A stretch of DNA of 15,872 nt from Thermoprotei archaeon (GTDB taxonomy: Archaea; Thermoproteota; Thermoprotei_A; Sulfolobales; Fervidicoccaceae). This document shows positions 6,582-13,505 of the stretch, in pieces. Each line of letters opens with the position of its first letter. The stretch's first letter is position 1. Below the pieces are notes generated by a model. It was not told the DNA's origin, did not search any database, and worked only from the letters and a program-made list of their open reading frames with translations. Location of the stretch: positions 1 through 15,872 of the forward strand of contig JAEMPT010000062.1 of NCBI GenBank assembly GCA_022759165.1. Reading direction: 5' to 3'. Both the position numbers and the translations under genes were made by a program.

Positions 6582-6908
6582 CTAGCTTTCTTCCGTATCG
6601 TCTTCGGAGGTATCATCTATAGAGACTATGATTTCCTCTTTCCTCTTTTCATACTCTTCGCTACCTTTCAGGCTTTTCCTCTCTCCTCCAGCCTCCACTT
6701 CCACATCGCTTCCGCCGACCTTGAGTTTAGATACAACTGCCTTCCACTTATGTCCGCATTTTTTACAAGTGAATGTACCCATCACAGTTATCGTTATCCT
6801 TCCTCTTTCATCTGGTATAGGTGATACAAGATTCCAGGTTTTATCGGGAGCTTCAGCCTCAGTCCCACAAACTGGGCATACGTTCGGCTTTTTCTGTTGC
6901 CTCGGCAT
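6582..6908 (-). CDS. Small zinc protein with two CxxC knuckles and an acidic tail
   Basis: A 108-residue protein starting M-P-R-Q-Q-K-K-P. C11 and C14 (C-P-V-C) and C48 and C51 (C-K-K-C) would bind one zinc, as in Elf1-like or TFS-like zinc ribbons. Between them lies K-T-W-N-L-V-S-P (23-30) and a strand pair rich in I, V and T. The C-terminal third is charged and ends in an acidic S/D/E tail. The spacing between knuckles (33 residues) is longer than in a plain zinc ribbon. The KTWxLxxP stretch recalls Cren7 chromatin protein, which suggests a nucleic-acid role, but that is inference. The start at 6908 is chosen over 6944 because it begins the conserved-looking basic segment and has GGTAA just upstream. 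A TATA-like AATATAATATT lies near 6944-6954. Confidence 0.7.
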   Translation of the reverse strand: MPRQQKKPNVCPVCGTEAEAPDKTWNLVSPIPDERGRITITVMGTFTCKKCGHKWKAVVSKLKVGGSDVEVEAGGERKSLKGSEEYEKRKEEIIVSIDDTSEDDTEES

Positions 6909-7006
6909 AATTACCATCTCTTCTATCATAAATAAAGTATACACAATATTATATTTTGATGATATGTTAAAATGCCAAAAAGCTTGAGTTATTATTAATA
7001 GAGAGA

Positions 7007-7016
7007 TTTTTAAAGG
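7007..7016 (+). promoter_or_regulatory. TATA box of tRNA-Thr
   Basis: TTTTTAAAGG lies 31-40 bases before the mature 5' end of the tRNA, implying transcription start a few bases before 7047. Spacing and composition only. Confidence 0.5.
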
Positions 7017-7046
7017 AAAAAAATCGTAAACAATTAAAAGGAGCCT

Positions 7047-7134
7047 GCCGCCGTAGCTCAGCGGGTAGGCCGATGTGGCCCAAAGCGCCAGCCTTGTAAG
7101 CTGGTGGTCGCGGGTTCGAGTCCCGCCGGCGGCT
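7047..7134 (+). tRNA. tRNA-Thr(UGU) with a 15-base intron in the D arm
   Basis: Acceptor GCCGCCG (7047-7053) pairs perfectly with CGGCGGC (7127-7133), with discriminator T at 7134 as expected for archaeal tRNA-Thr. The anticodon stem CCAGC/GCTGG (7088-7092, 7100-7104) encloses loop CTTGTAA with anticodon TGT at 7095-7097. The T arm is GCGGG/CCCGC with loop TTCGAGT. The D stem GCTC (7056-7059) finds its partner GAGC only if 7069-7083 is removed, joining G22 (7068) to A23 (7084). The intron can fold as GGCC, a 5-base loop and GGCC. Introns at this non-canonical site are removed by the archaeal tRNA splicing endonuclease through a relaxed bulge-helix-bulge. CCA is not encoded. Confidence 0.93.
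7069..7083 (+). other. Non-canonical tRNA intron (position 22/23)
   Basis: The 15 bases between G22 and A23 of tRNA-Thr have no place in the cloverleaf. Removing exactly these restores a 4-bp D stem and a 73-base tRNA. The boundaries are set by the D-stem pairing rather than by a clear bulge-helix-bulge, so a shift of one base is possible. Confidence 0.8.
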
Positions 7135-7144
7135 CTTCAACCTT

Positions 7145-8236
7145 CTACTTTAAGTACAATAGCTTCTTAAGAGAGGTTTCCAGGTTTTCAGTAGCAATAC
7201 CTCTTTCAGTGATGATGGCTTTTACATACTGCGGAGGAGTTACGTCAAAGGCAGGATTCAATGCCCTAACTCCTTCGGGGGCTATTCTCAGTTTACCTAG
7301 AACAGTAGTCACCTCATCTTCAGATCTGTTTTCAATCTTCACTTCAGCTAAAGTGCTCTTAGCATCGATCGTAGAGGTTGGGGCAGCTACATAGAATTGA
7401 GCCCCATTCAAATAAGAAAGTGAAGCGACAGTATAGGTGCCTATCTTGTTCACGACATGACCGGATAGCAAAATTCTATCGGCTCCTACTATAGCTTTAT
7501 TGGCAAGCTTATTGGAAAAGACATATCCGACCATACTATCTGTTATTAGCTTAAAGGGGATCCCCTCTCTCTTCAACTCCCAAGCAGTAAGCCTAGCCCC
7601 CTGTAGAAGGGGCCTGGTCTCAGTAGGGTAAACGAAAATTCTTTTGCCTTTTCTCCACGATGTCTTGATCACTCCAAGAGCCGTACCATAGCCGCCCGTG
7701 GCAAGTGAACCTGTATTGCAATGAGTAACAATTGAATCACCGTCCTCAAGAAGAGCATCACCAATCTCCCCCATCCGTAAATTGCCCTCGATATCCTCTA
7801 CCTGAATCTTTAGAGCTTCTGTTAATAGACCATCCTTTATGTCCTCGGTGCTCAGGTTCGATAGTTCTTCAATCTTCTTCTTCATCCTTTCGATGGCCCA
7901 GAACAAATTTACAGCTGTAGGCCTCGTTTTAGAGAGAACATTTGCGGCCTCGAGTGAAGACTTTATGATCGCTTCCGCGTTATTAGGGGAGTTGTAGGCA
8001 GCCATGGCTATTCCAAGAGCAGCTGCTATCCCAATCGCTGGTGCTCCTCTTATCTCTAGCCTTCTAATGGCCTCGGCGAGCCTATCTACGCTGTCGGTCT
8101 CAACATATTCTTCCTTCCATGGAATCTGTGTGACGTTTAACCATACTACTTTACCATCATTCCAGAAAACAGGGACTATGTCAACCTTTTCTTTAAGCTC
8201 CTCGAACCTCTTGAGAAGATCATGGGATCTCTGCAT
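7145..8236 (-). CDS. mtnA: S-methyl-5-thioribose-1-phosphate isomerase
   Basis: A 363-residue enzyme of the eIF2B-alpha-related isomerase family that converts 5-methylthioribose-1-phosphate to the ribulose form in methionine salvage. Seen: R-G-A-P-A-I-G (63-69), T-H-C-N-T-G-S-L-A-T with catalytic C173, E-T-R-P-L-L-Q-G-A-R-L-T-A-W-E-L (206-221), T-D-S-M-V-G-Y (232-238), G-A-D-R with catalytic D252, N-K-I-G-T-Y (263-268) and A-P-T-S-T-I-D (285-291). The length fits MtnA rather than the shorter ribose-1,5-bisphosphate isomerases, though the two are close relatives. The start at 8236 is chosen over a GTG at 8245 because GGTGA (8247-8243, minus strand) lies five bases before it. That ribosome site touches the stop codon of the DHH gene, so the two are probably translationally coupled. 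It ends 10 bases from tRNA-Thr. Confidence 0.95.
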   Translation of the reverse strand: MQRSHDLLKRFEELKEKVDIVPVFWNDGKVVWLNVTQIPWKEEYVETDSVDRLAEAIRRLEIRGAPAIGIAAALGIAMAAYNSPNNAEAIIKSSLEAANVLSKTRPTAVNLFWAIERMKKKIEELSNLSTEDIKDGLLTEALKIQVEDIEGNLRMGEIGDALLEDGDSIVTHCNTGSLATGGYGTALGVIKTSWRKGKRIFVYPTETRPLLQGARLTAWELKREGIPFKLITDSMVGYVFSNKLANKAIVGADRILLSGHVVNKIGTYTVASLSYLNGAQFYVAAPTSTIDAKSTLAEVKIENRSEDEVTTVLGKLRIAPEGVRALNPAFDVTPPQYVKAIITERGIATENLETSLKKLLYLK

Positions 8237-8246
8237 GACCTTCACC

Positions 8247-9263
8247 TTATGAGACGTACCTACATGAGCGTACTAGAATCTGTTTAATTTTTTCAATATT
8301 ATAACCTTGCTTAAGCTTGATTACCACTATATTGCTATGTCCACCAACGTCGGTTGCGATCCCCTCATTAATGAGCTCTTCAGCTATGAGCTTCGCCGCG
8401 TTGTTTCTGGTCCTTACTACCATAATTTCGCCATCCTTTATTGAGGCGAGAAGAGCGACAGGCGATCGCATTTTACGGGAAAGCTTTGTAGCTAGGCTCG
8501 ATACACCCCTCCTTTTCCACCTCTTTCTGGCATCGATGAACTTGAAACAGCCCACTTTCTGCGCCCCAATGGTGAGATCATCCACGGCCTTTTCGAGCTC
8601 TTCATCCCTCTTCTTCGCTTCTTCGCTCACTTTATTTAGGATCTCCAAGTCTGCCTTGCTCATCGGTATAGGGAGGGGGGAGGATAGCCATTTAACCATT
8701 TTATCCCAGAACTTGCTGTCCCTTTCTAGTTTGAGTGCCCTTGCTATGGACGCTACCAGAGAAACGACGCTCATCATATCCTCAGGAGGCTTTCTACCGA
8801 GCTCAATATAACCTATCGCTCTCGCAAAGACTTCGAGCCTCTCTGGGAGCGGCTTTTCAAGCTCATGCGCTATATCAGCGAGATGCATGCTAGTGGGTTT
8901 ACTGCCACCTACTCTTACCCTTGATAAATATGGCCTTAGCTCGCCTAAATGCTCTAAAGTAGAGAAGTGATGGTCGATGTAAATCAGATCAGTTGAAGGG
9001 CACTTTTCTTTAAAGGTTTTAATGGCGTTCAGGAGTTCAGGCACAAAGGCAATATCGAGCATCGCTACATAGGAAGGGCATCCGATAACGGAAGAAAGGA
9101 ACTTGATGGCTTCTCTAGGATTAGATGGGTTGAGTACAACGTTTAATTTTTTCCTCTTGGGAAAGATCTCAGCAGTTTGAAGGTATAGAAATATGGCTGC
9201 TGATACCGCTCCATCTGCATCCCAATCTGCAAGAACTATCGCATCATCCTCACTCAGTAGCAT
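8247..9263 (-). CDS. DHH/DHHA1-family phosphoesterase
   Basis: A 338-residue cytosolic protein of the RecJ-like DHH superfamily, metal-dependent phosphodiesterases acting on single-stranded DNA, short oligonucleotides or cyclic dinucleotides. Seen: motif I D-W-D-A-D-G (13-18), motif II aspartate D70 in M-L-D-I, the name-giving D-H-H at 97-99 in Y-I-D-H-H-F-S, an alpha-helical linker with charged segments (about 180-230), and a C-terminal DHHA1-like region ending in G-G-H-S-N-I (307-312) that contacts the nucleotide. The metal-binding set looks complete, so it should be active. The substrate cannot be read. First gene of a two-gene unit with mtnA; the mtnA ribosome site overlaps its TAA. GGGATGA precedes the ATG as a ribosome site. 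It diverges from the amidohydrolase. Confidence 0.88.
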   Translation of the reverse strand: MLLSEDDAIVLADWDADGAVSAAIFLYLQTAEIFPKRKKLNVVLNPSNPREAIKFLSSVIGCPSYVAMLDIAFVPELLNAIKTFKEKCPSTDLIYIDHHFSTLEHLGELRPYLSRVRVGGSKPTSMHLADIAHELEKPLPERLEVFARAIGYIELGRKPPEDMMSVVSLVASIARALKLERDSKFWDKMVKWLSSPLPIPMSKADLEILNKVSEEAKKRDEELEKAVDDLTIGAQKVGCFKFIDARKRWKRRGVSSLATKLSRKMRSPVALLASIKDGEIMVVRTRNNAAKLIAEELINEGIATDVGGHSNIVVIKLKQGYNIEKIKQILVRSCRYVS

Positions 9264-9340
9264 CTTTATTCATCCCTTTTCGATACACTTAATTATGAGC
9301 GATGTAAATAATTGAGATCGCTATAACATTACATAATCTT

Positions 9341-9356
9341 TTTGTATTTAACTTTA
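9341..9356 (+). promoter_or_regulatory. TATA region of the amidohydrolase gene
   Basis: TTTGTATTTAACTTTA lies about 24-39 bases before the ATG at 9380, in the 116-base divergent gap between the DHH gene and the amidohydrolase. The transcript would start about 9370-9375, giving a very short leader. Confidence 0.4.
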
Positions 9357-9379
9357 TGAGATTATTATAGGTGATTACC

Positions 9380-10582
9380 ATGCCAGCCTATGACCTCGTG
9401 ATAAGAAAGGCTAAGACAAAAGAATACCAAGATAGGCTGGTGGATATAGCTGTAAGCGAGGGGAAAATCGCCTACGTTGGCACATCGATAGAAGGCAAAG
9501 GCGAGGAGGAATTAGATGCAGAAGGCAAGTTAGTTTCCCCTGCCTTTGTAGATGCTCACTTGCACATGTGCAAAGTATATACGTATCTGATGATAGGGGA
9601 GGAAGCTTTAAGACATTACCATGAGGGAGGAATGGGGACTTCCGAGCTAGCCATACTTTTGGCTTCGAAGATAAAGGAAAAATACAACGAATCATGGATT
9701 TACGATAATGCTAAAAGAGCAGCATTGGAGGCAATAAGTTACGGTACCTTATATATAAGAGCGTTCGTTGACACCGACACAAAAGCGAAGCTGGAAGGAA
9801 TAAAGGCCCTATTGAGGCTTAAGGAAGAACTTAAAGATAAGATAACGATACAGGTCGTAGCATTCCCACAGGATGGAATAGCGAGGGATCCGGGTGCAGA
9901 GGAGTACGTCAGAAAGGCTATTGAGCTTGGTGCTGACGTTGTGGGAGGCATTCCTTGGATAGAGTTAACTTCGGAGGACGAGGATACTCATATCGAAAAG
10001 ATGTTTGAAATAGCAAAGGAATACAACAGAGATGTAGCTATGCTAACGGATGATACAGGAGATCCGGGGCTGAGGACGACTGAAAAGCTAGCTAAAAAAG
10101 CGATTAAAGAGAAATGGATTGGCAGAGTTACGGCTAACCACGCGAGGGCTGCTAGTATGTATACAGCGCCTTACCTGACGAAGCTCGCTCAGCTATTGAA
10201 ATTAGCAGATATGAGCCTTGTGACAGATCCTCATACTGGGCCATTGCACATCCCCGTGAAGTTCTTTCTTTCACAGGGAGTTAATGTGGCACTAGGCCAG
10301 GATGATATAGCTGATGCCTACTATCCATACGGAAACAACAACATGCTGGAGATCGCTTTTCTAAACTCTCATATACTTTGGATGACTACTTTAAAAGACA
10401 TGGAAACGCTCTTCGACATGATAACTTATAACGCGGCAAAAGCTATGGGTATAAAGAGCTACGGAATAAAGGTTGGAGCAAAAGCTGATCTCCTTGTTCT
10501 GAATGCGCGCAGTATATATGAGGCCATTTGGCGGCACGAGAAACCGGTAGCCGTAATCAAAAGCGGAAATCGAATCAGCTGA
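9380..10582 (+). CDS. Cytosine-deaminase-like amidohydrolase with an altered metal site
   Basis: A 400-residue metal-dependent amidohydrolase with a beta sandwich (1-52 and the C-terminal L-L-V-L-N-A) around a TIM barrel. It resembles cytosine deaminase/AtzC-type enzymes. Seen: V-D-A-H-L-H (H60, H62), A-F-P-Q-D-G-I with the substrate-contacting glutamine Q164, V-T-A-N-H-A (H254), A-L-G-Q-D-D (D308) and Y-Y-P-Y-G-N-N-N-M-L-E (314-324). Where the family has H-x-D-E, giving the third metal ligand and the proton shuttle, this protein has M-L-T-D-D (221-225): the histidine is replaced and the glutamate is aspartate. The family R-x-H-V-D near strand 2 is R-A-F-V-D (127-131). The true start is ATG 9380 with GGTGA at 9370-9374; a GTG at 9371 is part of that ribosome site. 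Substrate unknown; it may have another chemistry. Confidence 0.85.
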   Translation: MPAYDLVIRKAKTKEYQDRLVDIAVSEGKIAYVGTSIEGKGEEELDAEGKLVSPAFVDAHLHMCKVYTYLMIGEEALRHYHEGGMGTSELAILLASKIKEKYNESWIYDNAKRAALEAISYGTLYIRAFVDTDTKAKLEGIKALLRLKEELKDKITIQVVAFPQDGIARDPGAEEYVRKAIELGADVVGGIPWIELTSEDEDTHIEKMFEIAKEYNRDVAMLTDDTGDPGLRTTEKLAKKAIKEKWIGRVTANHARAASMYTAPYLTKLAQLLKLADMSLVTDPHTGPLHIPVKFFLSQGVNVALGQDDIADAYYPYGNNNMLEIAFLNSHILWMTTLKDMETLFDMITYNAAKAMGIKSYGIKVGAKADLLVLNARSIYEAIWRHEKPVAVIKSGNRIS

Positions 10583-10663
10583 TTGATTTTTCTAAAATGG
10601 TTAACTGCTATCATAATCGTATTGGAAGGAAATGACTTTAAGTTATGGTCTCCAAGAAGAGGC

Positions 10664-10670
10664 TTTTTTT
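10664..10670 (+). terminator. Oligo-T terminator after the amidohydrolase
   Basis: A run of seven T follows GAAGAGGC about 80 bases after the amidohydrolase stop and overlaps the stop codon of the convergent small membrane protein gene. Consistent with oligo-T termination in archaea. Confidence 0.4.
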
Positions 10671-10911
10671 AACTTAAATCTTTCTTCTCTAATACCTTTG
10701 AAATGAACTGATAACCGCTTACAACCACTGCGAATAAGTTCAGGGCAGAAAAAACCATGTCATGCTGTTCATAAGCATATATCAATAGCATCAAGCTTCC
10801 CAGGGAATAAAGTCCGCTGAGGGATGCAGGTGGCTTGTTTTTAATCGATGTCACCCATCCAAGAGATATAAGGATCAATCCAATTAACCCAAAATAGTTA
10901 ATCGAGATCAT
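10669..10911 (-). CDS. Small three-helix membrane protein, SemiSWEET/LAB-N-like topology
   Basis: An 80-residue protein with three predicted membrane helices: 5-22 (G-L-I-G-L-I-L-I-S-L-G-W), 31-47 and 52-71, separated by a short basic loop K-N-K-P-P-A (24-29) and an acidic loop E-Q-H-D (48-51), with a basic C-terminus. Three short helices with a conserved tryptophan late in helix 1 and prolines after it match the SemiSWEET/PQ-loop or lipid-A-synthase N-terminal (LAB-N) layout, but the defining PQ pair is absent, so transport of sugar is not implied. Such proteins act as dimers. It diverges from ttuA with about 60 bases between and is convergent with the amidohydrolase. No ribosome site precedes the ATG, so its mRNA probably has a very short leader. 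Confidence 0.6.
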   Translation of the reverse strand: MISINYFGLIGLILISLGWVTSIKNKPPASLSGLYSLGSLMLLIYAYEQHDMVFSALNLFAVVVSGYQFISKVLEKKDLS

Positions 10912-10944
10912 GTGCTTCGCCGGACAAAATTTTCATTCTGCTGT

Positions 10945-10955
10945 CTATAAATTTT
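10945..10955. promoter_or_regulatory. TATA element between the membrane protein gene and the tRNA thiolase gene
   Basis: CTATAAATTTT is AT-symmetrical enough to serve either direction. For the plus-strand gene it sits about 24 bases from the ATG, implying a leaderless message; yet GAGGGGATGAT (10956-10966), a ribosome-site-like sequence, lies between them. For the minus-strand gene it sits about 35-40 bases from the start. Which use is real cannot be told from sequence. Confidence 0.35.
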
Positions 10956-10972
10956 GAGGGGATGATGTTCAT

Positions 10973-11947
10973 ATGCCTTTGTGTGATGTATGCGGACTTA
11001 GGGAAGCTAAGTACTATCAGCATCACACAGGTCGAAAGCTATGTGGGAAGTGCTTGATAGAGGACATCAGAGAGAGAGTGAAAAAAGAGGTTGACGAGCA
11101 TTCTTTGATAAATGGCAGCGACAGAGTTCTTTTAGCCTTGAGCGGAGGCAAGGATAGCTTCGTCTTGCTTGATACCTTATCGAGCTTTGTAGATTCTAAT
11201 AGGCTTATAGGCTTCTCTATAGTTGAGGGAATACCAGGCTACAACAGGGAAGAGTATATACTTAGACTGAAAAAATATGCCTCGGAGAGGGGGGTTGACC
11301 TAGTAGTAAAGAGCTTGAAGGAGATATTCGGATATTCACTCTATGAGGTCGTTTCTATAGCTAGGGATCGTAAAAAGGAGATGAGTCCCTGTACCTTCTG
11401 CGGAGCCATGAGGAGGAGGGGGATAAACTTAGCTGCGAGAGAACTCGGCGCCACAAAAACTGCGACTGCACATAACCTAGATGACGAGGTGCAGACTTTA
11501 TTCATGAACATACTCAGGGGGGATCCGGATAGGCTCATCAGGCAACATCCGCTTGCTCCTAGGCTCAGTGATCTTCTGGTTCCAAGGATCAAGCCATTGC
11601 GTAAAATATACGAGAGGGAGATCACGGCCTATGCCTACGAGTTAGGCTTCAAGTTCCAGGAGACCGAGTGTCCATTTATAGTCCATGAACCAACCCTTAG
11701 AGCTAGGATAAGGCACTGGCTATACATGTTAGAGAAGGAAAGGCCGGGAAGCATGCTATCTTTGCTCGAGTCATTTGATGAGCTGATAATTAAAAAGATT
11801 TCCTCCACTAAATACGAGAAGCTTCCCCTATGTAAAATATGTGGAGAGCCGACGAGCATAGGGAGAGATATATGCAAGTTGTGCGAAATGATGCTGGATC
11901 TTGGCATAGAACCTAAGGGATCGTTCAATCAAACTCATAGCTCGTAA
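10973..11947 (+). CDS. TtuA/Ncs6-family tRNA 2-thiouridine synthetase
   Basis: A 324-residue PP-loop ATPase that activates a uridine in tRNA for thiolation. Seen: N-terminal zinc site C4, C7, C24, C27; PP-loop S-G-G-K-D-S (57-62); catalytic-core cysteines P-C-T-F-C (C140, C143) and T-E-C-P-F (C233), the three ligands of the [4Fe-4S] cluster; H-N-L-D-D-E (167-172); and a C-terminal zinc site C287, C290, C301, C304. Two zinc fingers plus a three-cysteine cluster is the TtuA layout (2-thiouridine at position 54 of thermophile tRNAs), but Ncs6/NcsA (position 34) shares it and cannot be excluded. Sulfur usually comes from a ubiquitin-like carrier encoded elsewhere. GAGGGGATGAT eight bases before the ATG may be its ribosome site. 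Its last 13 bases overlap DUF211 tail to tail. Confidence 0.9.
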   Translation: MPLCDVCGLREAKYYQHHTGRKLCGKCLIEDIRERVKKEVDEHSLINGSDRVLLALSGGKDSFVLLDTLSSFVDSNRLIGFSIVEGIPGYNREEYILRLKKYASERGVDLVVKSLKEIFGYSLYEVVSIARDRKKEMSPCTFCGAMRRRGINLAARELGATKTATAHNLDDEVQTLFMNILRGDPDRLIRQHPLAPRLSDLLVPRIKPLRKIYEREITAYAYELGFKFQETECPFIVHEPTLRARIRHWLYMLEKERPGSMLSLLESFDELIIKKISSTKYEKLPLCKICGEPTSIGRDICKLCEMMLDLGIEPKGSFNQTHSS

Positions 11948-12225
11948 AAGTAATCCGGTATTTCCGCTATCCTTTTGCCTGCGACTATTTGGTCAATTCC
12001 ATGTATGGCTGCACCGAATTCCTCGAACACATTTCTCAGCTCCGACATGTCTATATCTTCGCCCTCCACCACTACTAGAAGGGTCTGCGTGCTGACGTCG
12101 AATTCCTTGACTGTTATGTTTACTGAATCGACTCCATGCACGCTTTCTAACCGAGTGCCCAGCTCCTCTATGCCCAGGCCCTTTATTGGAATTAGCACAT
12201 CGAGAACAGCTCTTCTTATTCCCAT
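11935..12225 (-). CDS. DUF211 family protein (ferredoxin-like fold, archaeal)
   Basis: A 96-residue archaeal protein of the DUF211 family, known from structure (MTH889) as a small ferredoxin-like oligomer; its function is unknown. Seen: M-G-I-R-R-A-V-L-D-V-L-I-P start, then E-L-G-T-R-L-E, V-H-G-V-D-S-V-N-I-T-V-K-E-F-D (strand with the DUF211 NITV signature), a second helix D-M-S-E-L-R-N-V-F-E-E-F-G, and the conserved A-A-I-H-G-I-D-Q-I-V-A-G-K-R-I end. The ATG at 12225 matches family starts; a GTG at 12234 is inside the GGTG ribosome site. Second gene of an operon with the orphan at 12247, 21 bases apart. Its 3' end overlaps that of the tRNA thiolase by 13 bases. Confidence 0.92.
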   Translation of the reverse strand: MGIRRAVLDVLIPIKGLGIEELGTRLESVHGVDSVNITVKEFDVSTQTLLVVVEGEDIDMSELRNVFEEFGAAIHGIDQIVAGKRIAEIPDYFYEL

Positions 12226-12246
12226 AAAAAACACCGCAACGGAAAA

Positions 12247-13296
12247 TTATTGATTTTCCCTTTCCTTATATCTCTTTTCCAAGAATTTTACTTCTGCCCC
12301 ATCGTTCCAGATCAGCCTCAGGACGAAAGTTCTGGCCTCTTTTGGAAGCTTAACAACAGCCTCTCTCATAGCTTCCTTTCCTTCAGGCAGATCTCCTATA
12401 TGTTCCCTATAGACGGCACTACCTGAAGCGAATCCTACAATGGATACTTTCCTCATAGCTCTGTTGCTAAGGTTCCTTACAGTGTATTGTATATAGAGCT
12501 CTTCATTCCCAGAATTCTTCACACGCGCTTCTATTTCCATCTCTCTATCTTCCTCCTTGCTAGAGGTAACGCTCACCGACGTGAGTATTGTCGGCGCCTT
12601 TTTCCTACCCATTATATCTTTAGCTCTCCTGAGCCCAAGCCTCTTTATATCTTGAGTTGAAGTGGCAAATTCTAAGTCTTCGGCCTTTTTCAAAAGATCT
12701 ATGACCTTTACGACTTTTCCATCTGCTAGCATCTCTATTGTGTGTGGGGGATCCTGGGCGTAAAGCATTGCGCTGAATGTTACTTTATTCCACGGGCCTT
12801 CCTGAATACGGAATTCTTTCATCTCATTGCTGCTTATACCTATACCGCCTGTAGCATAAGTTATACTTTTCTCGCTTCCTCCCTTTAATATTGTGAACAA
12901 TGATGCATGCGTAATCACGAACGGGGACGGACCGGTGTTTATTATTACAACTCTGCTTCTTGGCCTGGCGTTTTCTCTTTTCACTATAGGCAGCACGTCC
13001 AACAGAATTGTGGAGAACTGCTTCTCGCTGACTTTGATAGAATAGTTCGGTTTGAACTCTTTGGAAATGGATATCCCATCCATCCAAACCTTCAACCTGA
13101 TCGCATCCGATGGAGAATGAAGAATTCCTATATCCAGAAAGCTCTTCTCTAGATTCTCTCTCCATGGTATATCGAAGTTCGCTACTGCTTTCACTCCATT
13201 GAATAGCCCTCCGACAGCTTTACCAATGGGTAAAATATAATGCTTTGCCTTTCCGTTCGTCGTCACATTGAATATAGTAGGAAGCTCTCCATCCAA
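12247..13296 (-). CDS. Unrecognised 349-residue beta-rich protein
   Basis: I do not recognise this family. It has no signal peptide and no membrane segment, so it is probably cytoplasmic. Alternating hydrophobic stretches throughout suggest beta strands. One region (about 60-150) reads I-R-L-K-V-W-M-D-G-I-S-I and later R-S-R-V-V-I-I-N-T-G, like a beta sandwich. The last 100 residues (about 245-345) read M-E-I-E-A-R-V-K-N-S-G-N-E-E-L-Y-I-Q-Y-T-V-R, resembling Ig-like/CARDB domains; a charged linker (205-235) separates the two. Start: the only candidate is TTG at 13296, directly after an in-frame TGA and eight bases after GGTG. It leads an operon with DUF211, so it may work with it. TATA lies at 13346-13356. 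Confidence 0.75.
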   Translation of the reverse strand: MDGELPTIFNVTTNGKAKHYILPIGKAVGGLFNGVKAVANFDIPWRENLEKSFLDIGILHSPSDAIRLKVWMDGISISKEFKPNYSIKVSEKQFSTILLDVLPIVKRENARPRSRVVIINTGPSPFVITHASLFTILKGGSEKSITYATGGIGISSNEMKEFRIQEGPWNKVTFSAMLYAQDPPHTIEMLADGKVVKVIDLLKKAEDLEFATSTQDIKRLGLRRAKDIMGRKKAPTILTSVSVTSSKEEDREMEIEARVKNSGNEELYIQYTVRNLSNRAMRKVSIVGFASGSAVYREHIGDLPEGKEAMREAVVKLPKEARTFVLRLIWNDGAEVKFLEKRYKERENQ

Positions 13297-13345
13297 TTTC
13301 AGAGCACCACTTTTCTCATTACTCTAATGACTAGTTTGGTAATAC

Positions 13346-13356
13346 GTTATATAAAG
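13346..13356 (-). promoter_or_regulatory. TATA box of the 349-residue orphan/DUF211 operon
   Basis: GTTATATAAAG read on the plus strand gives CTTTATATAAC on the minus strand, about 50-60 bases before the TTG start, leaving a 20-30 base leader containing the GGTG ribosome site. Confidence 0.45.
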
Positions 13357-13505
13357 ATAGAGTTTCTTTGGGCATATGCTTTTACGGGAACCTCTTTTTT
13401 TAAAGAGAAAATAAAAACGCTTCTTAATGTATGTTTTCAGCTTTTGCTTCAAAAATCGAGTATTCATCTAGGTCAATACGAAAAACGTAATAGGTTAAAA
13501 AAAGG

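Noticed and set aside
7047..7134. Reading the tRNA-Thr as having an enlarged D loop instead of an intron
   Set aside because: Without removing 15 bases the D stem loses its 3' partner next to the anticodon stem, while removal restores a standard 73-base cloverleaf.
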